Shown here piece after piece: positions 6,575 to 12,055 of a stretch of 12,055 bases of DNA (positions are counted from its first letter, which is position 1; each line of letters opens with the position of its first letter). The position numbers were made by a program, and so were the translations under genes. The stretch spans positions 1 through 12,055 of the forward strand of contig ONLC01000041.1 of the NCBI GenBank assembly GCA_900318545.1, written 5' to 3'. Source of the stretch: an uncultured Eubacteriales bacterium (GTDB taxonomy: Bacteria > Bacillota > Clostridia > Oscillospirales > Ruminococcaceae). Below the pieces are notes generated by a model that was given only the letters and a program-made list of their open reading frames with translations, was not told the origin of the DNA and searched no databases.

Positions 6575-6653
6575 GTGGGAAAAACAAGTCTGAAAAATGT
6601 CCGCACTGCGGGCATTTTGGGTATTTACAGCTTTACCTGTATGGGGGATAATT

Positions 6654-7010
6654 ATGCTGTTTACTTCTGTGATGAAGGATAATAAGAGTTTTCTGAGGTG
6701 CTTTCGCAAGGGAAGGTACTGTGCGGATAAATTTATCGTGTGCTATTATTACCCGAATGAAGGTGCAGAAAATGAGCTGGGACTGTCTGTTTCAAAGAAG
6801 ATAGGCAATGCAGTTACCAGAAACAGATTCAAAAGGATCTGCAGAGCTGCCTACAGGCTGAAAGAGCAGGAGCTGCCTATCGGCTACGATATGGTGTTCG
6901 TGGCAAGGCAGGGAGTTCAGGAGAAGAGCTCTGCCGATATTGAGGAGTTTATTGTAAATAAGCTTGCTCCGAGTATAAACAGGAGCTTTAATAAAAAAGC
7001 AAAGAAATGA
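6654..7010 (+). CDS. rnpA: Ribonuclease P protein component
   Basis: RnpA is the protein subunit of RNase P, which trims the 5' ends of tRNAs with the catalytic RNA. From the chosen start the protein has 118 residues, a normal length. It begins MLFTSVMKDNKSFLRCFRKGRY, matching the family's usual opening and its F..F..GR motif. The RNR signature is intact in KIGNAVTRNRFKRICRAAYR. The reading frame is open further upstream to an ATG at 6597, but the start at 6654 has a GGGGGA ribosome binding site at correct spacing, and the extra residues match nothing in the family. The stop overlaps the yidD start (ATGA). Confidence 0.95.
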   Translation: MLFTSVMKDNKSFLRCFRKGRYCADKFIVCYYYPNEGAENELGLSVSKKIGNAVTRNRFKRICRAAYRLKEQELPIGYDMVFVARQGVQEKSSADIEEFIVNKLAPSINRSFNKKAKK

Positions 7011-7276
7011 GTATTTTATCAAAGCCTGCGATCCTGCTGATAAGAGGATATCAGAAGTACATAAGTCCTCTCACACCGCCGAGGTGCAAGTATTACCCTA
7101 CCTGCTCGAGCTATGCTATTGAGGCATATAAACAGCATGGGCTTATTATGGGAACGGTGCTGACCTCGTGGAGGCTGATGAGGTGCAATCCATGGTCACT
7201 CGGAGGAGTTGACTATGTGCCGGAAAAGATAAGGATAGATTATTTCAGAATAAAAAGAAATAAGAAAAAAATGTAA
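7007..7276 (+). CDS. yidD: Membrane protein insertion efficiency factor YidD
   Basis: YidD is a small peripheral inner-face membrane protein that aids YidC/Sec insertion of membrane proteins. All family hallmarks are present in 89 residues: LIRGYQKYISPLTPPRCKYY, the conserved cysteines in PTCSSYAIEAYKQHG, and SWRLMRCNPWSLGGVDYVPE. The C-terminus is a basic tail (RIKRNKKKM). Its ATG overlaps the rnpA stop by four bases, so it is very likely translationally coupled to rnpA. The nearest Shine-Dalgarno-like AGGAG lies about 20 nt upstream inside rnpA, which supports coupling. Confidence 0.96.
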   Translation: MSILSKPAILLIRGYQKYISPLTPPRCKYYPTCSSYAIEAYKQHGLIMGTVLTSWRLMRCNPWSLGGVDYVPEKIRIDYFRIKRNKKKM

Positions 7277-7299
7277 GGAAAGTTATTTGGAGGAAGGAA

Positions 7300-8691
7300 A
7301 TGGGTTTTATAGCTACCCCTCTGGGATGGATAATGAAGGGCTGCTATTTTGTAGTAAGAAATTACGGAATAGCACTGCTTCTTTTTACTATACTGACAAG
7401 ACTTATCACGCTGCCTTTACAGATTAAGCAGCAGAAGAGCTCGGCAAGAATGGCTATGCTGCAGCCTGAGCTCGAAAAATTAAAGAAAAAATACGGAAAA
7501 AATCAGCAGAAGCTCCAAGAGGAGCAGATGAACCTCTATGCAAAAGCAGGAGTAAATCCTATGGCAAGCTGTCTGCCGATGATAATTATGATGGTTATTC
7601 TGTTCGCTCTGATACCTGTTATCTACGGACCTCTGACCTATGTTTCAAACCTCAATAAAGAGGACATAGAGGAAAATGACCTGATGATTCAGGGTATCTA
7701 CTACTATGCGGAAGAAATCAATGATAATAAGAAAAATAACACGTTTGACAGTCTTCTCACAAAGTATGAGACTGAGTATAAGGAAGAAAATGCCGATGCT
7801 TCCGATGAGGATGCTGAGAAGTATGCTTATAAGACACTCAAAGAAGATTTCAATAGCAAAAAGAAGTATCCCGATGCTGCTAAGGCTAATGTGAATGATA
7901 AAGATAACATAGATAATGTTATCGCTGCGATAAAGCTTCACCGTGATGATAATCTTGAAAAGTTTATCCTTAATGAGAAATATTTCTCTGAGAACCTTAT
8001 AAAGTCAAGACCCGAGCTTATGACCTTTGTGTTCATAAAGGAGGAGAACGGCAAGTTTGCCGATGTGCTTGATATAGTCAACACTGATATCAGAGATTTT
8101 GCAAAGGACTTCAACTATGATCTGTTCGGTATTTCCCTCGGAACTATACCCTCATGGAAGAGCCTTACCTGCATTATCCCTATACTCTGCTTCCTGCTGC
8201 AGCTGCTTGTAACTGTAGTATCGCAGTACTTCTCAAAGAAGAACAATCCGACTATGGCTAACATGGGCGGCGGAATGAAGGCTATGCTCTATATTATGCC
8301 TCTGTTCTCGCTGTGGATCGGTTTCAGCTATCCTATGGGACTTGGTCTTTACTGGTGCTATTCGTCGCTGTTTGCTCTGGGACAGACTATCTTCCTTAAT
8401 AAGATATACACTCCCGAGCACGTTGCTGAGCTTGTTCAGAAGGACATCGCAAAGCAGAAGAAAAGCGGCAAGCCTACTCTTATGGAGAGAATGGCAGAGG
8501 CTCAGATGATAAAGGAAGGCAAGGACCCGAAGGAGATAAGAAAGGCTCTTTCTGACGATGATGACTATGAGGAGCCTAAGAAGCTCTCAAAGCAGGAGCT
8601 CAGAGATGAGCAGAGAAGAAAGCTCAACGAAGCAAGAAGAAGAATGGCCGAGAAATACGGCGATGATTATGATGATTCGCAGGACGATTAA
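7300..8691 (+). CDS. yidC: Membrane protein insertase YidC/Oxa1 with enlarged outer loop
   Basis: YidC inserts and folds membrane proteins alone or with SecYEG. Helix 1 (about 22-42) carries the conserved intramembrane arginine, R34 in TILTRLITLPL. A cytoplasmic coiled-coil hairpin follows (43-90, with MAMLQPELEKLKKKYG and NPMASCLP). Helices lie at about 92-113, 288-308, 328-345 and 347-366. There is no lipobox or cleavable signal. The loop between helices 2 and 3 spans about 174 residues rich in Lys, Asp and Glu, far longer than the few tens usual in Gram-positive YidC. The tail (367-463) is highly charged, as in ribosome-binding YidC forms. The ribosome binding site is GGAGGAAGG. It sits 23 nt after yidD. 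Confidence 0.95.
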   Translation: MGFIATPLGWIMKGCYFVVRNYGIALLLFTILTRLITLPLQIKQQKSSARMAMLQPELEKLKKKYGKNQQKLQEEQMNLYAKAGVNPMASCLPMIIMMVILFALIPVIYGPLTYVSNLNKEDIEENDLMIQGIYYYAEEINDNKKNNTFDSLLTKYETEYKEENADASDEDAEKYAYKTLKEDFNSKKKYPDAAKANVNDKDNIDNVIAAIKLHRDDNLEKFILNEKYFSENLIKSRPELMTFVFIKEENGKFADVLDIVNTDIRDFAKDFNYDLFGISLGTIPSWKSLTCIIPILCFLLQLLVTVVSQYFSKKNNPTMANMGGGMKAMLYIMPLFSLWIGFSYPMGLGLYWCYSSLFALGQTIFLNKIYTPEHVAELVQKDIAKQKKSGKPTLMERMAEAQMIKEGKDPKEIRKALSDDDDYEEPKKLSKQELRDEQRRKLNEARRRMAEKYGDDYDDSQDD

Positions 8692-8733
8692 ACTCCTGCC
8701 TGAATACAAATAATGCGAGAGGAGAGTTAAAGC

Positions 8734-9666
8734 ATGAAAAAGGTATTTACTGCCGCAACAGTAGAAGAAGCAAAAAGCCTTGCAGCGGCAGAGCTTGGAA
8801 AAGCTGTGGAAGAGATCAGCTTTACAGTACTTGAAGAACCAAAGAAGAGCTTTTTCGGAAAGCTCAAGGGCGAGGCAAAGGTAGAGGCAGAGGTCGGAGA
8901 GACCGAAGCAGAAGTTGAAGAGGTAAAGGCTCCTGTAAAAATTCTGACAGAGGCTGCCCCTGTGGAGACAGCTCCCGAGGAAGCAGCACCTGCTGAGGAG
9001 GAAGAGCCAAAGGTAATCGAATGGTCTGAGGCATCAGTCAAGAAGGCTGAGTGTGCAAAGAATTATCTGCTGAGCATTATAAGAACTATGGGTATCGAAG
9101 AGGTCGAGATAAGAACTGAGAAGCTCGAAAACGGTGCTATGTTCGTTATCGAGAGCGAGGAGTTCGCAGGCCTTATCGGTAAGAAGGGCGAGCTGCTGGA
9201 TTCACTGCAGTATCTTGCATCGCTCGTAAGCAACAAGATAGACAGAGATTATTTCAGAATTTCCTGCGACTGCGGAGATTTCAGAGCAAGAAGAAAGAAG
9301 CAGCTTGAAAACCTTGCAAGAAAGATCTCAAATAACGTTATCCGTTCGGGCAGATCCTACGCACTCGAGCCTATGAATCCTTATGAGAGAAGAATAATCC
9401 ACGCAACAGTTTCCGAGATAGATGGTGTTGTTTCTCAGTCTAAGGGTGAGGAGCCCTGGAGAAAGGTAATCATCAGCTCTACTAACCCAAGAAAGGGCGG
9501 CAGAGGTGACTATCGCAGAGGCGGAAACAGAGGCGGCAGAAGAGGCGGTCACAGACCTGCTCCTAAGGCTTTTGACATCACCACAAGCTTTGAGAAGGAC
9601 TACAAAAAACCAAAGCCCGAGGACAATATGAAGGGTGCAGGACTGTATTCCAAAATTGATGTATAA
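8734..9666 (+). CDS. khpB: RNA-binding protein KhpB (Jag)
   Basis: KhpB/Jag (also EloR) is an RNA-binding protein that works with KhpA in controlling cell elongation and envelope processes in streptococci and related bacteria. The domains in order are: Jag-N (1-50, MKKVFTAATVEEAKSLAAAELG to KKSFFGKLKGEA); an acidic Ala/Pro/Glu linker (about 51-95); a KH domain (about 105-180) with the GxxG loop at IGKKGE, 148-153; and R3H (about 185-250) with R219 and H223 in NPYERRIIHATVSE. A tail of about 60 residues follows, with an RGG/RRGG-rich stretch at 254-272. The start follows GAGAGGAGAG. At 310 residues it is longer than B. subtilis Jag (about 208). It is the last gene of this plus-strand run. Confidence 0.95.
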   Translation: MKKVFTAATVEEAKSLAAAELGKAVEEISFTVLEEPKKSFFGKLKGEAKVEAEVGETEAEVEEVKAPVKILTEAAPVETAPEEAAPAEEEEPKVIEWSEASVKKAECAKNYLLSIIRTMGIEEVEIRTEKLENGAMFVIESEEFAGLIGKKGELLDSLQYLASLVSNKIDRDYFRISCDCGDFRARRKKQLENLARKISNNVIRSGRSYALEPMNPYERRIIHATVSEIDGVVSQSKGEEPWRKVIISSTNPRKGGRGDYRRGGNRGGRRGGHRPAPKAFDITTSFEKDYKKPKPEDNMKGAGLYSKIDV

Positions 9667-9680
9667 TAACTGTAAATAAG

Positions 9681-9710
9681 AAAGCCCCCGAGAATTCGGG
9701 GGCTTTTGCT
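9681..9710. terminator. Bidirectional terminator between khpB and the serine hydrolase gene
   Basis: A perfect 11-bp stem AAAGCCCCCGA / TCGGGGGCTTT encloses a GAAT loop (9681-9706) and is followed by TTTTGCTTG on the plus strand. On the minus strand the same stem is followed by TTTCTTATTT. It lies 14 bp after the khpB stop and about 45 bp after the stop of the convergent gene, so it probably serves both. Confidence 0.92.
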
Positions 9711-9750
9711 TGTTGTAAAATGTCTTTATTGTGCGGAGCACCTTTTTTTG

Positions 9751-10815
9751 TTATGAGTTCATATAGTAGTATATCTGAGAGGAAAGCATTGAGAATTCGT
9801 AGAACTTCTCCATGCCCATGTCCGGACACTCACACATTATAACTACTATATAGGTGCAGTTCGGTGAATAAACTATAGCACAGTCGTGAGATACATCGTA
9901 GGTCTCACCTGTTTTGTTTGCTACATCACCGTAGGGTACGCCAGCAGGTATCTTGGAGCGGTACTTCTGCCGGAAAAGCAGGTCAAGCATTTTTTCCGAG
10001 GCTTCTTTGCTTACGCATTCACCGTTATAAATGTCCTCGAGCATTCTGCCTACATCTGATGCGCAGGTCTGATTTCTCATATCAGAGTCCTCAAGACCGT
10101 CACCGTTATCAGAGGGGAACAATCCGTGATGCTGCTCAGTGTTGAGGTAGCCGTTTTCTCTGCACCAGTTGGTAACATAGCCCTTTCCGAGTGCCCAAAG
10201 CATTGTATTAAAAGAATCGTTGTTGCTCTCTGATACCATAGTGTAGATCGTGTACTCATAATCCTCTTCATTTATGAGTCCGTCCTCAATAGCCTGATAG
10301 CAGGCACCTCCGCAGAAGAGCTTTATCATGCTTGCAGGGTAAACAGGGTGATCGTTCAGAGTGAAGGCATCACCTGTATCAAGGTTCTTTATAAATACAG
10401 ACCAGTTTCCGTAAAGACCGTCAGTAGTTTCTTTTAGCTGCTCCTTCAGCCCTTTAAGGTCGCCTACGTGCTCATCTCTCTTTTCAGGAATTTTTTCATC
10501 TGCTTCTGCAGCAGCCGTGCTTTCCTCTGCTTCTGAGCTTTCGTCCTCTTCTTTTTTCGTGGAAACCTCGGCAGATACAGCCTTACTTGCCTTTGAATCC
10601 GTAACCTTTACTGACTTTTCGGTTTTATGCGAGCACGCACCGGAGGCTATCATAAGAATAAGCAGCACGATAAAAGCCGTAACGCTGACAGCAATTATTC
10701 TCAGCCGTCTTGCTCCGAGCTTAGCCTCCAGCATATCCCGTAATTCTCTGAATTTTGAGACTGCTTTGCTGAAAAGATCTTTTATTGTTTGTAAAAAATC
10801 CTTTTTATTATCCAT
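9751..10815 (-). CDS. Membrane-anchored class A beta-lactamase-like serine hydrolase
   Basis: This 354-residue protein has a basic cytoplasmic N-terminus (1-38), one membrane helix (about 39-60), a Ser/Glu/Lys/Ala-rich linker (61-115) and an extracellular penicillin-recognising domain (about 120-354). The catalytic motifs are visible: SxxK as S162-M-I-K165, an SxN motif as S197-N-N in SESNNDSFNTML, and KTG at 301-303. I see no ExxLN omega-loop glutamate, which class A beta-lactamases need for deacylation, so it may be a peptidoglycan-related acyl-transfer enzyme rather than a resistance enzyme. The ATG at 10813-10815 follows GGAGG. An upstream ATG at 10842 is in frame but lacks such a site and overlaps the leader. 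Substrate unknown. Confidence 0.82.
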   Translation of the reverse strand: MDNKKDFLQTIKDLFSKAVSKFRELRDMLEAKLGARRLRIIAVSVTAFIVLLILMIASGACSHKTEKSVKVTDSKASKAVSAEVSTKKEEDESSEAEESTAAAEADEKIPEKRDEHVGDLKGLKEQLKETTDGLYGNWSVFIKNLDTGDAFTLNDHPVYPASMIKLFCGGACYQAIEDGLINEEDYEYTIYTMVSESNNDSFNTMLWALGKGYVTNWCRENGYLNTEQHHGLFPSDNGDGLEDSDMRNQTCASDVGRMLEDIYNGECVSKEASEKMLDLLFRQKYRSKIPAGVPYGDVANKTGETYDVSHDCAIVYSPNCTYIVVIMCECPDMGMEKFYEFSMLSSQIYYYMNS

Positions 10816-10846
10816 ACTTTTCCTCCAATATTTGACACACATTGAT

Positions 10847-10875
10847 ATTATATCACATAACTCAAAAAAAGTAAA
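10847..10875 (-). promoter_or_regulatory. Promoter of the serine hydrolase gene
   Basis: Read on the minus strand, -35 TTTACT (10870-10875) and a perfect -10 TATAAT (10847-10852) are 17 bp apart. A TGA directly before the -10 gives an extended -10. The promoter lies between the terminator of the upstream SseB-type gene and the GGAGG of the hydrolase. The hydrolase is therefore probably a single-gene unit. Confidence 0.8.
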
Positions 10876-10883
10876 TAGCTATA

Positions 10884-10917
10884 CATACAAAAAAAGACCG
10901 TGAACATCACGGTCTTT
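10884..10917 (-). terminator. Terminator of the glycosyltransferase-SseB unit
   Basis: An 11-bp perfect stem AAAGACCGTGA / TCACGGTCTTT with a 3-nt loop (10893-10917) is followed on the minus strand by a run of T. It starts about 15 bp beyond the SseB-type stop codon, at the correct side for the minus-strand gene. Confidence 0.92.
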
Positions 10918-10931
10918 TACAGTCTTTTTTC

Positions 10932-11522
10932 TTACTCCGGATCGGAATTTACAGTGTGTGTTATGCCTGCTCCGGGCTGTTCACCCTGTGCTGAATTTGC
11001 AGCTGCTTCTCTTTCCTTCTTAACCTTCAGAAGTGTCTGACCTATGGAGGTGAGCATCTCCTGTGTGAAGGGAAGGTTCTCATGGAAGGGATTGATAACA
11101 AAGCCCTTGACTGCGGGGTTCTGCTCGGTAATTGCTGCTAAGTCACCGAATTTCATTGCAAAAGCCTGATATGGCTGATCTGTTTTGAGTTTGGCAAGCT
11201 CTTCCTTATCGGTAAATACAGGGAAGTACTTATCGTTAGTTTTGTTGTTGGAGATAAGGATAAACCTTGCAGATGTCTGTACATCTACCTTTTCCTGCAT
11301 ATGAGCTCTGTTGTTCTCATCAAATACAACCTCCTGCTGACCTGTAGGCTTTTTCTGCTGCATTATGGTTGCAGGTACATAGAAGGTACATCTGAGAGCT
11401 GCATTGATTACCTTGTTCTGATTATCTGCATTGAAGTTTGCTCTCATTTCTGTAATAGCTTCTATAAGCTTGGGGTTATTGTCAAAATTAGGCTTTTCCT
11501 TATTTGCTCTGAGTTCTGGCAT
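10932..11522 (-). CDS. SseB-family protein
   Basis: This 196-residue soluble protein has the SseB N-terminal-type pattern: LRCTFYVPATI near 43-53, FILISNN then KYFPVFTDKEELAKL near 98-112, and VKGFVINPFHENLPFT near 138-153. The family is named after an enhancer of serine sensitivity in E. coli and its biochemical role is unclear. In Clostridia such genes are common and mostly uncharacterised. The C-terminal ~30 residues are a low-complexity Ala/Gln/Gly tail. I chose the ATG at 11520-11522 because AGGAG (11531-11535) is well spaced from it; the in-frame GTG at 11531 would overlap that site. It begins 11 nt after the glycosyltransferase stop, so the two are probably co-transcribed. Confidence 0.8.
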   Translation of the reverse strand: MPELRANKEKPNFDNNPKLIEAITEMRANFNADNQNKVINAALRCTFYVPATIMQQKKPTGQQEVVFDENNRAHMQEKVDVQTSARFILISNNKTNDKYFPVFTDKEELAKLKTDQPYQAFAMKFGDLAAITEQNPAVKGFVINPFHENLPFTQEMLTSIGQTLLKVKKEREAAANSAQGEQPGAGITHTVNSDPE

Positions 11523-11533
11523 AATATTCACTC

Positions 11534-12055
11534 CTATTCATTTTCCTCAAGATTGATGTCGATTATATATTTCGGGCGAGCCTTGGTCTCAAGATAGATC
11601 TTGCCAATGTATTCGCCTATAATACCTATAGATAAAAGCTGCAGTCCGCCGATAGCCCAGACAGATGTTATCGTAGAGCCCAGACAGATGTTATCGTAGA
11701 CGCCCAGCCCCTTACAGTATTGCCGACCGCCCATGTTATCAGGAAGTACAGCAGCATTATCACAGACACTAGGAACACTATAAATCCGAGTGCTGTTATA
11801 AACCTTATCGGCTTTACCGACAGCGAGGTTATGCCCTCAACCGCAAAGGATATCATCTTTTTGAGAGGATACTTGGACTCACCTGCGACTCTCTCATTAC
11901 GAACATAGGTAACAGTGTCGCTCTTAAAGCCTACCATCGGAACAAGTCCTCTCAGAAAGAGGTTTACTTCCTTGAATTCTGCGAGAGCTTCTACTGCCCT
12001 TTTGCTCATCATTCTGTAGTCAGCATGATTGTAGGTGATCTCAACGCCCATTTTT
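11534..12055 (-). pseudogene. GtrB-like family 2 glycosyltransferase, partial and frameshifted
   Basis: This is the C-terminal third of a polytopic GT-A glycosyltransferase of the GtrB/DPM1-like type, which typically moves a sugar from a nucleotide donor to a polyprenyl phosphate. The N-terminal catalytic half lies beyond the right edge. Visible family features are YNHADYRMMSKRAVEAL, FLRGLVPMVGF, RVAGESKYPLKKM, a first membrane helix (IRFITALGFIVFLVSVIMLL region), and in the other frame a second helix (GGLQLLSIGIIGEYIGKIYL) with ARPKYII. A 23-bp tandem duplication at 11655-11700 breaks the frame between the helices. As written, translation ends with SVWALR and stops at 11668. Removing one copy restores a full C-terminus ending NLEENE at 11534. 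It may be a true mutation, a reversible slip, or an assembly error. Confidence 0.8.
11655..11700. repeat. 23-bp perfect tandem duplication inside the glycosyltransferase gene
   Basis: Positions 11655-11677 and 11678-11700 are identical 23-base units beginning GCCCAGACAG and ending TATCGTAGA. A third partial GCCCAG lies at 11702-11707, one C after the second unit. Slippage between the GCCCAG words would be expected to duplicate 24 bp, which is in frame. The observed junction lacks that one C, so the insertion is 23 bp and shifts the frame. Confidence 0.95.

Noticed and set aside
6214..6615. Minus-strand open frame of 133 codons across the rpmH leader and rpmH
   Set aside because: It is antisense to the unmistakable L34 gene and its promoter, with low-complexity Ser/Leu composition and no convincing ribosome binding site.
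6597..6653. Longer RnpA N-terminus starting at the ATG at 6597
   Set aside because: The extra 19 residues have no RnpA character, and the ATG at 6654 has its own GGGGGA site and the family's usual opening.
8727..9041. Minus-strand Ser/Ala/Thr-rich open frame inside khpB
   Set aside because: It is a mirror of the GAG/GCA-rich Glu/Ala linker codons of khpB on the opposite strand.
9731..9749. GTGC-GGA-GCAC followed by seven T as a second plus-strand terminator
   Set aside because: The stem is only 4 bp with a 3-nt loop; the 11-bp hairpin at 9681-9706 already accounts for termination.
10816..10842. Longer serine hydrolase start at 10842
   Set aside because: The ATG at 10815 has GGAGG at good spacing, whereas 10842 lies at or before the expected transcription start of the -10 at 10847-10852.
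11534..11734. Separate 66-residue gene at the glycosyltransferase 3' end
   Set aside because: Only its part after the duplication (TITSVWAIGG onward) is protein-like. The first ~20 residues are the duplicated DNA read out of frame, so it is a fragment of the broken glycosyltransferase.

Overview
This window is a chromosomal replication-origin neighbourhood from a low-to-mid GC Gram-positive bacterium of the class Clostridia. The gene order dnaA-dnaN-S4 protein-recF-remB-gyrB on one side and rpmH-rnpA-yidD-yidC-khpB(jag) on the other is the classical Bacillota origin layout. The protein flavour and an SseB-family gene nearby suggest a Ruminococcus-like member of the Oscillospirales. That placement is inferred from sequence character, not from a search.

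Layout. Positions 1-5942 are all on the minus strand. Read leftward they are dnaA, the oriC spacer, dnaN, a small S4 RNA-binding protein, recF, remB, and gyrB, which runs off the left edge at its TOPRIM motif. The genes from dnaN to remB are packed with 1-nt TAATG overlaps or a 3-nt gap, so they are probably translationally coupled. Positions 5943-6381 hold divergent promoters for dnaA (minus) and rpmH (plus). Positions 6382-9666 carry rpmH, a terminator/attenuator, rnpA, yidD, yidC and khpB on the plus strand. They end at a strong bidirectional terminator, without the mnmE-mnmG-rsmG genes that often follow. From 9751 to the right edge the genes are again on the minus strand: a membrane-anchored class A beta-lactamase-like serine hydrolase with its own promoter, then an SseB-family protein that is the downstream partner of a GtrB-like family 2 glycosyltransferase cut by the right edge.

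How the genes work together. DnaA binds the spacer between dnaA and dnaN and opens an AT-rich segment next to dnaN. DnaN is the sliding clamp, RecF loads recombinase at gaps, and gyrase relieves supercoiling. L34 and RnpA couple ribosome and RNase P supply. YidD, YidC and KhpB handle membrane-protein insertion and RNA-linked envelope control.

The points most worth a second look are: (1) the origin has no consensus TTATCCACA boxes but has a cluster of TTTTCAACA-type 9-mers, while the DnaA DNA-reading signature is itself divergent (NHSTMTIH in place of DHTTVxHA), which suggests a co-evolved DnaA/box pair; (2) a 23-bp tandem duplication frameshifts the glycosyltransferase at its last membrane helix, one base short of an in-frame 24-bp duplication; (3) YidC has a greatly enlarged extracytoplasmic loop; (4) KhpB carries an RGG-like tail. 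I found no CRISPR array, tRNA, rRNA or insertion sequence.
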